Positions 1 through 5,836 are shown, counted from the stretch's first letter. The stretch: 5,881 bases of DNA from JBCKUK01 sp038924905 (GCA_038924905.1 JBCKUK010000061.1:1-5881), one strand, 5' to 3'. Numbers and translations are program-made. Notes: generated by a model not told the origin, from the sequence alone.

Positions 1-150
1 GAGAGGGTAATAAAATGGAAGCATTATTAAAAAATGCAAAGCACTAAACAAAACGAGGCGCCATTGAAAAAGTTGAACACAGCATACGGGTTTGTATGTA
101 AGCGTACATTTTTTTGATTGCAACAAAGTGTTGTGACGGGGTTTGCATTT
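1..150. other. Intercistronic region after atpB; no gene supported
   Basis: In the standard operon order atpE (subunit c) should follow atpB on the minus strand, but no subunit c coding sequence is present in these 150 bases, so atpE must begin beyond the left edge. The stretch is AT-rich and holds three small inverted repeats: 121-125 with 129-133 (CAACA and TGTTG), 96-100 with 105-109 (ATGTA and TACAT), and 21-25 with 33-37 (GCATT and AATGC). Each is 5 bp and none is followed by a T-tract on the minus strand, so I see no operon terminator. The region may act as an atpE translation leader, which is inference. Confidence 0.5.
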
Positions 151-1014
151 TTAGTGGCTTTCATGCGCCATTGATAAATACACAATGGTCATCATCATAA
201 AAATAAACGCCTGCAACGGCACGATCAACATGTGGAACAAAGCCCATGCCGCGCCCAAAATAGCCGCACCAATTACACCGACGTAACCTGAAAGTGCCAA
301 CAGACCTAACAATAAGAAAATAACCTCGCCAGCATACATATTGCCAAACAAACGTAATGCATGTGAAAGCGGTTTTGAAATGTACTCAACCATGTTGAAC
401 ATGAAGTTAAACACAAGCAGTAAGGGGCTTACAATAAGGCCAATAAAACCCATCACACTTTTTGGCTTAAATAATTTTGGACCACCAAACGGCGAGTAGA
501 AAATTTCGTGAATCCAGCCGCCCAGCCCTTTGACTTTAATTGAGAAAAATATCATGAGCAACCACACAGAAAGCGCTAATGCTAATGTGGTATTAATGTC
601 TGAAGTGGGTACAGGTCGCCAGTTAGTGTGCGCACCACCAAAAAACTCAACGACCAACGCTACCCAATCTACTGGCAAAAAGCTCATCATATTCATGGCT
701 AACACCCACAAAAATACAGTAAGTGCCGCAGGCGCAATAAATGCATGGCGGTCGCCATGGAACATTGCTTTGGCTTGATCGTCCACAAAACTAAATAGCA
801 TTTCAACAAAGGCTTGCGTTTTACTTGGTACGCCAGCATGTGCTTTGCGTGCAACTAACCCAATAAGTCCAATCACCAAACAGCCAAGAAAAATAGACGT
901 CGCCAATGTATCAACATGCAGCGTCCAAAAGCCGCTATCACCCACTTGCTTTGCATTAAAAGACAAATGGTGCGAAATATATTCGGAAGGAGTTAATCCT
1001 TGTTCTGTCGACAT
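151..1014 (-). CDS. atpB: AtpB, F0F1 ATP synthase subunit a
   Basis: The 287-residue integral membrane protein forms the two proton half-channels against the c-ring of ATP synthase. About five to six hydrophobic segments are visible (near 35-55, 93-115, 142-160, 187-209, 230-255 and 257-282). Key residues are all present: the essential Arg221 in SHALRLFGNMYAGE (equivalent to E. coli aArg210), Asn225, Glu230, His261 and Gln268 in HMLIVPLQAFIF (E. coli His245 and Gln252), and the C-terminal TIVYLSMA. His218 sits where E. coli has Leu207; His occurs at this position in alphaproteobacterial subunits, so it is not alarming. ATG 1014 is preferred over an in-frame TTG at 1020 because AAGG at 1027-1024 is 9 nt from the ATG but only 3 nt from the TTG. 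The AAGG overlaps the end of atpI, suggesting coupled translation. Confidence 0.97.
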   Translation of the reverse strand: MSTEQGLTPSEYISHHLSFNAKQVGDSGFWTLHVDTLATSIFLGCLVIGLIGLVARKAHAGVPSKTQAFVEMLFSFVDDQAKAMFHGDRHAFIAPAALTVFLWVLAMNMMSFLPVDWVALVVEFFGGAHTNWRPVPTSDINTTLALALSVWLLMIFFSIKVKGLGGWIHEIFYSPFGGPKLFKPKSVMGFIGLIVSPLLLVFNFMFNMVEYISKPLSHALRLFGNMYAGEVIFLLLGLLALSGYVGVIGAAILGAAWALFHMLIVPLQAFIFMMMTIVYLSMAHESH

Positions 1015-1025
1015 AAACAATAACC

Positions 1026-1436
1026 TTACTTGCTACCTTTATCATTAAGGGCAAAAACTGCCGCACCAGACAATATTGCCGCTGCGGCCAACCCGGCCAT
1101 CAGGGCTAGCGGGACAATATTACCATCTAATATCTTAAAACCTGCCCACAACAACAGCACAATAATCAATATCTTGGCAGCTTCAGCCTTGAGCATATTA
1201 ATCAGTGCCGCGCCCGAATCCATACTATTTTCACTACGCCTGGCAATGCGTGAAGCAACCAATCCACCCACCAACACAGCGCCGCCACCGATAAGTGCCG
1301 AGACAGTGCCGGGCAAGCCTGCAAACCAATAAGCTAAAAAAGCGACCGTGAGTGTACTGATGAACTGCCACTTTGCTGTTTGCCTAAAAACCACAGCTAT
1401 ACTTGTGTTTTTATTTGTATTGTCTTTATTTTCCAT
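1026..1436 (-). CDS. atpI: AtpI, F0F1 ATP synthase assembly-associated membrane protein
   Basis: The 136-residue protein belongs to the AtpI/UncI family, encoded first in most proteobacterial atp operons. It is an inner-membrane protein that is not part of the finished enzyme; studies in other bacteria implicate it in c-ring assembly or stability. Four hydrophobic segments are visible at about residues 24-40, 43-61, 88-103 and 107-130. A basic patch (RIARRS, 63-68) follows the second, and a short amphipathic stretch with Glu85 and Lys88 precedes the third. These fit the family, whose sequence is poorly conserved; position directly before atpB is the strongest support. I chose ATG 1436 over the adjacent in-frame TTG at 1439. 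The ribosome binding site is weak (GGAAA about 9 nt upstream) and lies in a potential hairpin loop. The stop is 11 bp before atpB. Confidence 0.88.
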   Translation of the reverse strand: MENKDNTNKNTSIAVVFRQTAKWQFISTLTVAFLAYWFAGLPGTVSALIGGGAVLVGGLVASRIARRSENSMDSGAALINMLKAEAAKILIIVLLLWAGFKILDGNIVPLALMAGLAAAAILSGAAVFALNDKGSK

Positions 1437-1470
1437 CAAATATATTTCCAGCTATATTTGGTGGCAAATA
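1437..1470 (-). promoter_or_regulatory. atpI leader with two alternative hairpins around the ribosome binding site
   Basis: On the minus strand the leader reads as segment 1 TATTTG (1470-1465), CCAC, segment 2 CAAATATA (1460-1453), GCTGGAAA (1452-1445) and segment 3 TATATTTG (1444-1437), then the atpI ATG. Segment 2 can pair with segment 1 (6 bp, 4-nt loop) or with segment 3 (8 bp perfect, 8-nt loop), not both. The second hairpin would hold the only ribosome-binding-site-like bases (GGAAA) in its loop and end directly against the start codon. The complementarity is directly visible; a regulatory role is inferred. The stems are AU-rich and weak, so chance is possible. Confidence 0.4.
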
Positions 1471-1482
1471 ATCAAGCCCCGA

Positions 1483-1511
1483 ATTGTCTTGTTTAATGCA
1501 AAACAAGTCAA
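1483..1511 (-). promoter_or_regulatory. Candidate atp operon promoter inside an inverted repeat
   Basis: Immediately after the parB stop, the minus strand has TTGACT (1511-1506, 5 of 6 to TTGACA), a 17-bp spacer, and GACAAT (1488-1483, 4 of 6 to TATAAT), followed by a GC-rich TCGGGGC segment. Transcription would start near 1476. The same bases form an inverted repeat: arms 1484-1494 and 1501-1511 pair over 11 positions with one mismatch (1487 and 1508) around a 6-nt centre; the inner 7 bp (CTTGTTT and AAACAAG) are perfect. No T-tract follows on the minus strand, so it is not an intrinsic terminator. The repeat may be an operator or an mRNA hairpin. A GC-rich discriminator is typical of growth-rate or ppGpp-controlled promoters, but applying that here is inference. 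Confidence 0.45.
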
Positions 1512-1516
1512 GCCTC

Positions 1517-2377
1517 TCAGGACTTTGAGCCTTGCAATTTGCTAATGATATCGTCCAGCTGATCCAGGCTGGCATAGCGAATTTTCACCGTGCCGGCGCC
1601 GGATTTGCTTGCCTGAATCTGCACCGAAGCGCCCAGGCGCTCAGCCAAAGATTCCTGTAATCGCAATATATCCTTATCTGGTCTTGGTTTGGCCGATAAT
1701 TTTTGCGGCGCGGCTGATAAGCGCTTTACCAATTGCTCGGCCTCGCGCACCGATGGCTTTTTGTTCGCCATTTGCTCTGCGGCCATGATCTGTTTTGCGC
1801 CATCCAGGCCGAGTAGCGCGCGTGCATGGCCCATATCTATTTGGCCGTGTAACAACAGCTCCTGCACCGGCTGCGTCAAATTCAACAAGCGCAGCAAATT
1901 GGTCACCGCGGTACGCGAACGCCCAACAGCGTCAGCCGCAGTTTGGTGCGTCATGGCAAACTCATCGATCAGACGCTTAATACCGGCAGCTTCTTCCAGC
2001 GGATTCAGATTTTCACGTTGGATATTCTCAATCAGCGCCATTGCCAGCGCAGATTCATCCGGGATGTCGCGCACCAGCACTGGAACTTCGTGCAAGCCTG
2101 CCAGCTTCGATGCGCGCCAGCGGCGTTCGCCAGCGATGATTTCATAGCTCCCGCCAGCCAGCTGGCGCACCAATATCGGCTGCATGATGCCCTGTGATTT
2201 TATGGACTGTGCCAGAGTGGCCAATGACGCTTGGTCCATCTGCGTGCGCGCCTGATATTTGCCCGGCTGCAACTGCTCTACTTTGAGCATGCGCAAGGCG
2301 TCTGCCTCGCCAACACTGCCCATATCGCCGGCCAGCAGCGAATCCAGACCGCACCCTAAGCCCTTGAGTTTTGCCAT
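1517..2377 (-). CDS. parB: ParB (Spo0J) chromosome-partitioning protein, parS-binding CTPase clamp
   Basis: The 286-residue protein binds parS, loads as a CTP-dependent sliding clamp and stimulates ParA ATPase. Order of parts: an N-terminal ParA-activating peptide (residues 1-15); the ParB/Srx CTP-binding domain with GERRWRA (83-89) and ENIQRENLNP (117-126); a helix-turn-helix for parS recognition around 144-167 (GRSRTAVTNLLRLL); a charged linker near 220-240; and a C-terminal dimerisation domain ending in VKIRYASLDQLDDIISKLQ. Length is normal. One point is odd: the usual LGRGL motif reads LGCGL here, with Cys at residue 9 (codon TGC, 2353-2351) instead of the near-invariant Arg known to be needed for ParA stimulation in Thermus Spo0J. 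A CGC-to-TGC transition or a sequence error would explain it. A parS site lies in the same window (5812-5827). Confidence 0.96.
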   Translation of the reverse strand: MAKLKGLGCGLDSLLAGDMGSVGEADALRMLKVEQLQPGKYQARTQMDQASLATLAQSIKSQGIMQPILVRQLAGGSYEIIAGERRWRASKLAGLHEVPVLVRDIPDESALAMALIENIQRENLNPLEEAAGIKRLIDEFAMTHQTAADAVGRSRTAVTNLLRLLNLTQPVQELLLHGQIDMGHARALLGLDGAKQIMAAEQMANKKPSVREAEQLVKRLSAAPQKLSAKPRPDKDILRLQESLAERLGASVQIQASKSGAGTVKIRYASLDQLDDIISKLQGSKS

Positions 2378-2383
2378 TTAACG

Positions 2384-2388
2384 CTCCT
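2384..2388 (-). promoter_or_regulatory. Strong ribosome binding site of parB, overlapping the parA stop
   Basis: On the minus strand AGGAG (2388-2384) lies 6 nt before the parB ATG (2377-2375) and shares bases with the parA TAG stop (2389-2387). It is the clearest Shine-Dalgarno sequence among the genes here and fixes the parB start. The overlap suggests that terminating parA ribosomes can feed parB initiation. Confidence 0.8.
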
Positions 2389-3172
2389 AACCATTTGCTA
2401 CCCTGCGATTGATAGTTTCACGATTGATAATTTCTCCGGCCAGCGCCAGATAAGCCTGTGCACCCTTTGAAGTGCGATCATGAAAAAGCACTGGTACGCC
2501 ATAGCTAGGCGCTTCTGCCAGACGAATATTGCGCGGGATGACCGTACGATAAACCTTCTCGCCAAAGTGTTGCGCCAGCTCTCCCGACACCTGTTGCGCC
2601 AGCAGACTGCGGTTATCAAACATAGTGCGCAGCAAGCCTTCGATTTCCAAACCCGGGTTTAAGTGAGCACGCACTTTCTTGATGGTGTTGACCAGATCAG
2701 ACAACCCCTCAAGCGCGTAATACTCGCACTGCATCGGAATCATGACTGCATGCGCAGCGGTGAGTGCGTTCACCGTGATCAGGTTCAGCGCGGGCGGACA
2801 GTCTATCAACACGTAATCGTAGCCATTGCCCATCTCGGCTAGCGCCACTTTCAGGCGTGTTTCGCGGGCAATCTCGTTCACTAGCTCAACCTCTGCGCCC
2901 GCCAAATCGCGGTTTGCCGGAATCACATCAAATTTACCTTTAATCGAAGGCTGAATAACTTCCTTGAGCGTTTTTTTGCCTATCAGCACATGGTAGGCGG
3001 TCTGCTTCATGGCAGCCTTGTCCACGCCGCTACCGGTAGTCGCATTGCCCTGTGGGTCAAGATCGATAAGCAACACGCGGCGCTTGGTTGCGGCCAGACT
3101 CGCCGCAAGATTGACACAAGTGGTGGTCTTGCCCACGCCGCCTTTTTGATTGGTAATCGCCAAAATTCGCAT
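2387..3172 (-). CDS. parA: ParA (Soj) chromosome-partitioning ATPase
   Basis: The 261-residue protein is a Walker-type ATPase of the MinD/ParA superfamily. It dimerises with ATP, binds the nucleoid nonspecifically and drives segregation of ParB-parS complexes. The deviant Walker A motif KGGVGKTT is at residues 10-17, with signature Lys10 and catalytic Lys15. Motif A' LIDLDPQGN is at 35-43 and Walker B VLIDCPP at 121-127. EYYALEGLSDL (150-160) and PRNIRLAEAPSYG (213-225) are also standard. Arg188 in FDNRSLL probably corresponds to the DNA-binding Arg of Bacillus Soj. There is no N-terminal helix-turn-helix extension, so this is the short chromosomal form rather than the long plasmid P1/F type that represses its own operon. 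The start ATG lies 8 bp after rsmG with only a weak AGAG-like ribosome binding site. parB follows after 9 bp. Confidence 0.97.
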   Translation of the reverse strand: MRILAITNQKGGVGKTTTCVNLAASLAATKRRVLLIDLDPQGNATTGSGVDKAAMKQTAYHVLIGKKTLKEVIQPSIKGKFDVIPANRDLAGAEVELVNEIARETRLKVALAEMGNGYDYVLIDCPPALNLITVNALTAAHAVMIPMQCEYYALEGLSDLVNTIKKVRAHLNPGLEIEGLLRTMFDNRSLLAQQVSGELAQHFGEKVYRTVIPRNIRLAEAPSYGVPVLFHDRTSKGAQAYLALAGEIINRETINRRVANG

Positions 3173-3180
3173 GGGGTTCT

Positions 3181-3801
3181 CTATGCTGCTTCGAGAAATA
3201 CTAGGTGCCGCTGCGCCTGTAAGCCTGGTACGTTAAGCGGCACCACTTTTGAGGGAGTAATATCGACAAGCTGCGCCAGCTCGTCGTAAGGATGCACGCC
3301 TTTCATTGCCAGCCACTGGCCGCCTGCTTTACACAGATGTTTGGTCAGCGTAATAAATTGATTCAGGTCTGAAAATGCGCGAGAAATGACGGTATCGAAC
3401 AACTGCTGCGGCTGATAATCTTCCGCCCGTCCACACACCACTTCAAGATTGGGTATGTTTAATTCAGCTTTAGCCTGACGCATGAAGCTGGCTTTTTTAT
3501 GGCTGGAATCCATTACCGTCACCCCCAAATCCGGCAGACAAAGCGCTAATGGGATGCCCGGCAACCCTGCGCCACTGCCTACATCAAGTAAGCGCCCGCT
3601 CTTTATATAAGGCAGTACAGACAAGCTGTCCAGCAAATGCAAAGTCACCATTTCTTCGGGGTCGCGCACGGCGGTAAGGTTGTGCACCTTATTCCATTTT
3701 TGAATCAGCGCCAGATAATCCAGCAATTTTTGGCGCGTGCTTTCCGGCAAATTAGTGTTTGCTTCTTTTAAGCCGGCCTCTAACAGGGATGCTTGGCTCA
3801 T
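3181..3801 (-). CDS. rsmG: RsmG (GidB), 16S rRNA (guanine-527 N7)-methyltransferase
   Basis: The 206-residue protein uses S-adenosylmethionine to methylate N7 of G527 in 16S rRNA, in the 530 loop of the small subunit. In other bacteria, loss of this enzyme gives low-level streptomycin resistance. The sequence shows the family N-terminal segment KWNKVHNLTAVR (35-46) and HLLDSL (55-60). The Rossmann SAM-binding motif I, DVGSGAGLPGIPLA, lies at 73-86, followed by an acidic motif II residue Asp98 with Lys102-Lys103. SRAF is at 140-143, and MKG near 166-168 is typical of the family. Length and domain layout are normal. Its ATG overlaps the mnmG stop codon in an ATGA, so translation is probably coupled, and parA starts 8 bp after its TAG. 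I see no damage or anomaly. Confidence 0.96.
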   Translation of the reverse strand: MSQASLLEAGLKEANTNLPESTRQKLLDYLALIQKWNKVHNLTAVRDPEEMVTLHLLDSLSVLPYIKSGRLLDVGSGAGLPGIPLALCLPDLGVTVMDSSHKKASFMRQAKAELNIPNLEVVCGRAEDYQPQQLFDTVISRAFSDLNQFITLTKHLCKAGGQWLAMKGVHPYDELAQLVDITPSKVVPLNVPGLQAQRHLVFLEAA

Positions 3802-5720
3802 GCTGCTTTTTCCGCATTTTTTGCTGGCTTATTGCGGGTTTTGCGCTTCAAATAAACCAGCAACAATGAAATGGCCGCTGGCGTAATACCGGAAATCCGC
3901 CCGGCTTGACCAATAGTCTCGGGGCGCTGCGCTGCCAGCTTTTGTCGGACCTCGATTGACAGGCCATGCACGTCGCCATAATCAATGTCGGCAGGAAACT
4001 TGATATCTTCACTACCGCGTTGACGTTCAATTTCATCGGTTTGGCGATCAATATAGCCCTGGTATTTTGCGGCGATCTCGATCTGCTCGCGCACTTGCGC
4101 TGTCATCTCGCTAAAATCAGGCTCGCCATCGTTTGCCACGGGCAAACTCAGTAGCGCTTCATAGCTCACATCCGGGCGGCGTAGCAGCTCAAATAGCGAA
4201 TATTCATGCTCTATTGCCTTGCCCAGCACACGCATCGCGTCTTCAGCAGGCAAGGTACCTGGCTGCACAAAGGTGAGTTTCAGGCGCTCCTGTTCGCGGG
4301 CAATCGCTTCCTGCTTGCGCGAAAAAGCCTCCCAGCGCGCATCATCCACCAGACCAAGCTTGCGGCCAGCCTCTGTCAGACGCATATCGGCATTATCTTC
4401 ACGCAACTGCAAGCGATACTCAGCGCGGCTGGTAAACATGCGATAGGGCTCGCTCACGCCATTGGTAATCAAATCATCAACCAGCACGCCGAGATAAGCC
4501 TGGTCGCGACCCGGACACCAGCTTGCCTCTTCAGTAACATACAGCGCAGCATTTGCGCCCGCCAGCAAGCCTTGCGCAGCAGCCTCTTCATAGCCCGTGG
4601 TGCCATTAATTTGTCCGGCAAAAAACAAGCCTTGTACAGCCTTGGTTTCAAGCGAGCTCTTTAAACCGCGCGGATCGTAATAGTCATATTCAATAGCGTA
4701 ACCCGGACGCAGAATGTGTGCATTCTCCAGGCCGCGAATCGAACGTACCAGCTGATACTGAATATCAAATGGCAAGCTGGTTGAAATACCATTCGGGTAA
4801 ACCTCATTGGTATTCAGGCCTTCCGGCTCTACAAATATCTGGTGCGACTCTTTATCGGCAAAACGATGAATCTTGTCTTCCACCGACGGGCAATAGCGCG
4901 GGCCCACGCCCTCAATCACCCCGGTGTACATTGGCGAGCGATCCAGGCCGCTACGGATAATTTCATGAGTACGCTCATTGGTATGCGTAATCCAGCACGG
5001 CACTTGCGCCGGATGCTGGCCAGCATTCCCCAGAAATGAAAATACCGGCACAGGGTTATCGCCTGGCTGTTCCTGCATCACCGAATAATCAATGGTGCGG
5101 CCATCAATGCGCGGCGGCGTACCGGTTTTTAAACGACCGACGGGCAGGCCGATTTCGCGTAGTTTTGCTGCAAGCGAGATAGAGGGCGGGTCACCGGCAC
5201 GGCCGGCCTGATAATTACTCATGCCCACATGAATCAGCCCGCCTAAAAACGTGCCCGCTGTAAGCACCACGGCTTTGGCTTCAAAACGCAAGCCCATCTG
5301 CGTAACCACACCGGCAACACGCTCGCCGTCTAAAATAATGTCATCAACAGCCTGTTGAAACAGCCGCAGGTTGGGTTGATTCTCCAGCCGATGACGAATC
5401 GCGGCTTTATATAGTACGCGGTCGGCCTGTGCACGCGTGGCGCGCACCGCAGGGCCTTTGCTGGAATTAAGAATACGAAACTGGATGCCGCCTTCATCAG
5501 TAGCTGCGGCCATCGCGCCCCCCAGCGCATCAATCTCTTTGACCAGATGTCCCTTGCCAATACCGCCGATGGACGGATTACACGACATTTGACCCAGGGT
5601 TTCGATGTTATGTGTCAGCAATAAAGTGTTGCGACCCATGCGTGCAGAGGCAAGCGCCGCCTCAGTGCCAGCATGGCCGCCGCCAACCACAATAACATCA
5701 AATTGTTCTGAATATTTCAT
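3798..5720 (-). CDS. mnmG: MnmG (GidA), tRNA U34 carboxymethylaminomethyl-modification FAD enzyme
   Basis: The 640-residue protein is the FAD-binding partner of the GTPase MnmE. Together they install the (carboxymethyl)aminomethyl group at C5 of wobble uridine 34 in a set of tRNAs, using methylene-tetrahydrofolate, in the cytoplasm. Visible signatures are the N-terminal Rossmann motif VVGGGHAGTEAA (residues 11-22), the QMSCNPSIGGIGKGH loop with Cys47, GRAGDPPS (173-180), LKTGTPPRID (197-206), and GPRYCPS with Cys277, the second conserved cysteine. The C-terminal helical domain used for MnmE and tRNA contact is complete. Length is normal for the family. I chose ATG 5720 because the family N-terminus begins a few residues before FDVIVVGGGHAG; upstream in-frame starts (ATG 5789, GTG 5819) add a non-conserved tail and GTG 5819 lies inside parS. 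No Shine-Dalgarno sequence is visible before ATG 5720. It is the first gene of the cluster; its stop overlaps the rsmG start by 4 bp. Confidence 0.97.
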   Translation of the reverse strand: MKYSEQFDVIVVGGGHAGTEAALASARMGRNTLLLTHNIETLGQMSCNPSIGGIGKGHLVKEIDALGGAMAAATDEGGIQFRILNSSKGPAVRATRAQADRVLYKAAIRHRLENQPNLRLFQQAVDDIILDGERVAGVVTQMGLRFEAKAVVLTAGTFLGGLIHVGMSNYQAGRAGDPPSISLAAKLREIGLPVGRLKTGTPPRIDGRTIDYSVMQEQPGDNPVPVFSFLGNAGQHPAQVPCWITHTNERTHEIIRSGLDRSPMYTGVIEGVGPRYCPSVEDKIHRFADKESHQIFVEPEGLNTNEVYPNGISTSLPFDIQYQLVRSIRGLENAHILRPGYAIEYDYYDPRGLKSSLETKAVQGLFFAGQINGTTGYEEAAAQGLLAGANAALYVTEEASWCPGRDQAYLGVLVDDLITNGVSEPYRMFTSRAEYRLQLREDNADMRLTEAGRKLGLVDDARWEAFSRKQEAIAREQERLKLTFVQPGTLPAEDAMRVLGKAIEHEYSLFELLRRPDVSYEALLSLPVANDGEPDFSEMTAQVREQIEIAAKYQGYIDRQTDEIERQRGSEDIKFPADIDYGDVHGLSIEVRQKLAAQRPETIGQAGRISGITPAAISLLLVYLKRKTRNKPAKNAEKAA

Positions 5721-5726
5721 GAAAAT

Positions 5727-5765
5727 TGTATGTTTTACTATATACACAGTAAGGCCGTGTATGTT
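5727..5765. repeat. Direct repeat TGTATGTT before mnmG
   Basis: TGTATGTT occurs at 5727-5734 and again at 5758-5765, 31 bp apart, close to three DNA helical turns. Both copies are followed within two bases by ACT on the plus strand. They flank the candidate -10 and overlap the candidate -35 of the mnmG promoter. The repeats are directly visible; binding by a regulator is a guess. Confidence 0.45.
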
Positions 5766-5767
5766 AC
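5737..5767 (-). promoter_or_regulatory. Possible promoter of the mnmG-rsmG-parAB unit
   Basis: On the minus strand, a -35-like GTAACA (5767-5762) is separated by 17 bp from TATATA (5744-5739), which overlaps TATAGT (5742-5737). The -35 matches TTGACA at 4 of 6 positions. Transcription would start near 5731, giving a leader of only about 12 nt before the mnmG ATG at 5720. The spacer holds an inverted repeat (ATACAC at 5742-5747, GTGTAT at 5757-5762), and TGTATGTT occurs as a direct repeat at 5727-5734 and 5758-5765, so a regulator could bind here. Both hexamers are imperfect, so this is only a candidate. Confidence 0.33.
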
Positions 5768-5811
5768 TGCAAAGCTGTGTTGTCGTCATGCAAAACCGGG
5801 CAAAAGTCTGA

Positions 5812-5827
5812 TGTTTCACGTGAAACG
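5812..5827. promoter_or_regulatory. parS: parS centromere-like site (ParB binding)
   Basis: The 16 bases TGTTTCACGTGAAACG match the known bacterial parS consensus TGTTTCACGTGAAACA at 15 of 16 positions. The inner 14 bases (5813-5826) form a perfect palindrome; only the last base departs (G for A). ParB is encoded in the same window, and parS sites are commonly found close to the gid-par region in many bacteria. The site lies between the putative upstream gene end and the mnmG start. ParB would load here as a CTP-dependent clamp, spread on the flanking DNA and connect the origin region to ParA. Spreading could also influence the nearby mnmG promoter, but that is inference. Confidence 0.93.
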
Positions 5828-5836
5828 TCGTCTATA

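Noticed and set aside
15..47. Plus-strand mini-frame ATG to TAA of 10 codons with a purine-rich GAGAGGG upstream.
   Set aside because: Too short to support, antisense to the atp operon, and the upstream purine run alone is weak evidence.
96..115. Hairpin ATGTA/TACAT followed by seven T residues on the plus strand, resembling an intrinsic terminator.
   Set aside because: The stem is only 5 bp and AT-rich, and it faces the plus strand, where no gene is found. On the minus strand the run is A residues and would not terminate the atp transcript.
44..148. A 34-codon minus-strand frame starting at ATG 148, directly after the atpB stop, ending in TAG at 46-44.
   Set aside because: No ribosome binding site, no recognisable family features and no hydrophobic segment; it lies where a non-coding spacer before atpE is expected. 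A chance frame is more likely.
2415..2422. GTTTCACG inside the 3' end of parA, a parS half-site.
   Set aside because: The other half of the palindrome is absent (ATTGATAA instead of TGAAACA), so it is not a parS site; eight bases can match by chance.
4206..4664. Long plus-strand frame of 152 codons opposite mnmG, and similar ones opposite parB.
   Set aside because: These lie antisense to well-conserved genes, have no initiation signals and no recognisable protein features; they are by-products of the codon use of the real genes.
5740..5748. ATATACACA, one mismatch from the relaxed DnaA-box consensus TTWTNCACA.
   Set aside because: It is a single weak box with no cluster, AT-rich unwinding element or dnaA gene nearby; not enough to propose an origin.
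5721..5819. N-terminal extension of MnmG from GTG 5819 or ATG 5789.
   Set aside because: The extra residues do not resemble the MnmG family, neither start has a ribosome binding site, and GTG 5819 lies within parS.
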